A stretch of 7,516 nucleotides of DNA from Thermoflexibacter sp. (GTDB lineage Bacteria > Bacteroidota > Bacteroidia > Cytophagales > Thermoflexibacteraceae). The notes beneath the pieces were generated by a model that had not been told where the DNA came from, searched no databases, and worked only from the letters and a program-made list of their open reading frames with translations. The translations under genes and the position numbers were made by a program. The stretch is taken from the NCBI GenBank assembly GCA_025455345.1, contig JALOMS010000215.1, positions 1 through 7,516 of the forward strand, given 5' to 3'. Positions 7,081-7,516 of the stretch are shown in pieces (position 1 is the stretch's first letter; each line of letters begins with the position of its first letter).

Positions 7081-7113
7081 ATCAAATTTTAATACAAAAA
7101 CAACCAATTTGAT
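7081..7113. repeat. Inverted repeat in the pyk / GGGP synthase intergenic region
   Basis: ATCAAATT (7081-7088) and AATTTGAT (7106-7113) are perfect 8-base inverted arms separated by 17 bases, midway between the two divergent starts. A dimeric regulator acting on both genes could bind here, but in DNA this A/T-rich such arms also arise by chance. Confidence 0.25.
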
Positions 7114-7115
7114 GT

Positions 7116-7146
7116 TTTAAACTTTGTGCTTACTTCTCTACTTTTG
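7116..7146 (+). promoter_or_regulatory. Candidate promoter of the GGGP synthase gene
   Basis: TACTTTTG at 7139-7146 is an exact match to the Bacteroidota -7 consensus TAnnTTTG, with TTTA at 7116-7119 (one mismatch to TTTG) 19 bases upstream. The start codon is 21 bases past the box, so the leader would be only about 15 bases. The box lies inside the perfect inverted repeat CTCTAC-TTTT-GTAGAG (7136-7151), so a repressor bound there would block it; that is inference. Confidence 0.4.
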
Positions 7147-7167
7147 TAGAGCAAATTTTAGAAATTT

Positions 7168-7516
7168 ATGCAAAATATCACAGATAAAAGTGCAATTTAC
7201 AATAGTTTGTTAAAAAAAAAGGGGAATAGAATTAAATCTTTATCAATTTTAATAGACCCTGATAAAACAAATTTTAATGAATGTACGAAATTATTAAATT
7301 TTTGTAAAGAAGTTGCTCCAGATTACTTTATGGTAGGGGGGAGTCTTATTACCTCTGACTCATTGGAGGAAATAATCACGTGTATCAAAAAACATCCCTA
7401 TACTGCTCATATTCCTGTTATTTTATTCCCTAATAGCTACTTACACTTATCTAATCAAGCAGATGGGATATTGTTTATGTCGTTGATTTCTGGTCGTAAT
7501 TCTGATTTTCTCATTG
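7168..7516 (+). CDS. Geranylgeranylglyceryl-phosphate synthase family protein, 3' end cut by window
   Basis: This is a partial gene: 116 codons are open from the ATG at 7168 to the right edge. It belongs to the PcrB/GGGPS family, TIM-barrel prenyltransferases that join a polyprenyl diphosphate to sn-glycerol-1-phosphate in an ether bond. LSILIDPDK at 25-33 carries the Mg2+-binding aspartate, and APDYFMVGGSL at 50-60, PVILFPN at 83-89 and ILFMSLISGRN at 101-111 are the phosphate- and substrate-binding motifs. The reaction is the first committed step to archaeal ether lipids. In Bacteroidota the enzyme is known, with geranylgeranyl diphosphate as the accepted donor, but the final lipid is unclear. 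About half the expected protein is present. It diverges from pyk. An A9-G4 run at 7212-7224 lies at codons 15-18. The family call is firm; the donor chain length cannot be decided from this fragment. Confidence 0.93.
   Translation, partial: MQNITDKSAIYNSLLKKKGNRIKSLSILIDPDKTNFNECTKLLNFCKEVAPDYFMVGGSLITSDSLEEIITCIKKHPYTAHIPVILFPNSYLHLSNQADGILFMSLISGRNSDFLI

Noticed and set aside
7083..7090. Possible pyk -7 box AAAATTTG on the minus strand
   Set aside because: It mismatches TAnnTTTG at the first base and has no TTTG-like element at the usual upstream spacing, so a pyk promoter cannot be placed.
1..7516. CRISPR arrays, tRNA or rRNA genes, insertion sequences, toxin-antitoxin or defence genes
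   Set aside because: Reading both strands showed no regularly spaced repeats, no tRNA-like cloverleaf, no transposase and no defence-type domains.

Overview
The window reads as an ordinary chromosomal stretch from an AT-rich member of the Bacteroidota, most likely a gliding or environmental lineage such as Cytophagales; this is inferred, not proven. The pointers are a secreted protein ending in a CHU_C / type IX secretion type B sorting domain, a bacterial geranylgeranylglyceryl-phosphate synthase, a fatty-acid 2-hydroxylase-like membrane enzyme, TAnnTTTG-type promoter boxes, and start codons that mostly lack Shine-Dalgarno sequences.

Layout: six genes lie on the minus strand and one on the plus strand. 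Read in the direction of transcription from the right, the minus-strand genes are pyruvate kinase (pyk, 7012-5585), an aldo/keto reductase (5518-4547), a secreted multidomain T9SS cargo protein (4437-2854), a four-transmembrane fatty-acid hydroxylase (2572-1931), NAD(P)-dependent glycerol-3-phosphate dehydrogenase (gpsA, 1633-620), and an exported thioredoxin-fold protein (552 to the left edge, C-terminus missing). The GGGP synthase gene (7168 to the right edge, incomplete) diverges from pyk across a 155-base intergenic region.

Transcription units: pyk and the reductase (66-base gap) and gpsA and the thioredoxin (67-base gap) could each be co-transcribed. The gaps around the hydroxylase are longer (281 and 297 bases), so it is probably transcribed alone. 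A perfect 17-bp hairpin lies just past its stop codon.

How the genes relate: three concern lipids or their precursors. GpsA makes sn-glycerol-3-phosphate for ordinary phospholipids. GGGP synthase uses the opposite enantiomer, sn-glycerol-1-phosphate. The hydroxylase probably modifies acyl chains of sphingo- or sulfonolipids. Pyruvate kinase is central glycolysis. The thioredoxin-fold and T9SS proteins act outside the cytoplasm. They look like neighbours rather than one pathway. I found no mobile element, CRISPR array, tRNA, rRNA or defence system, and no convincing new biological system. The points worth a second look are the hydroxylase, the GGGP synthase with its promoter-embedded inverted repeat, the K+-independence signature of the pyruvate kinase, the TTG start of gpsA, and several intergenic inverted repeats.
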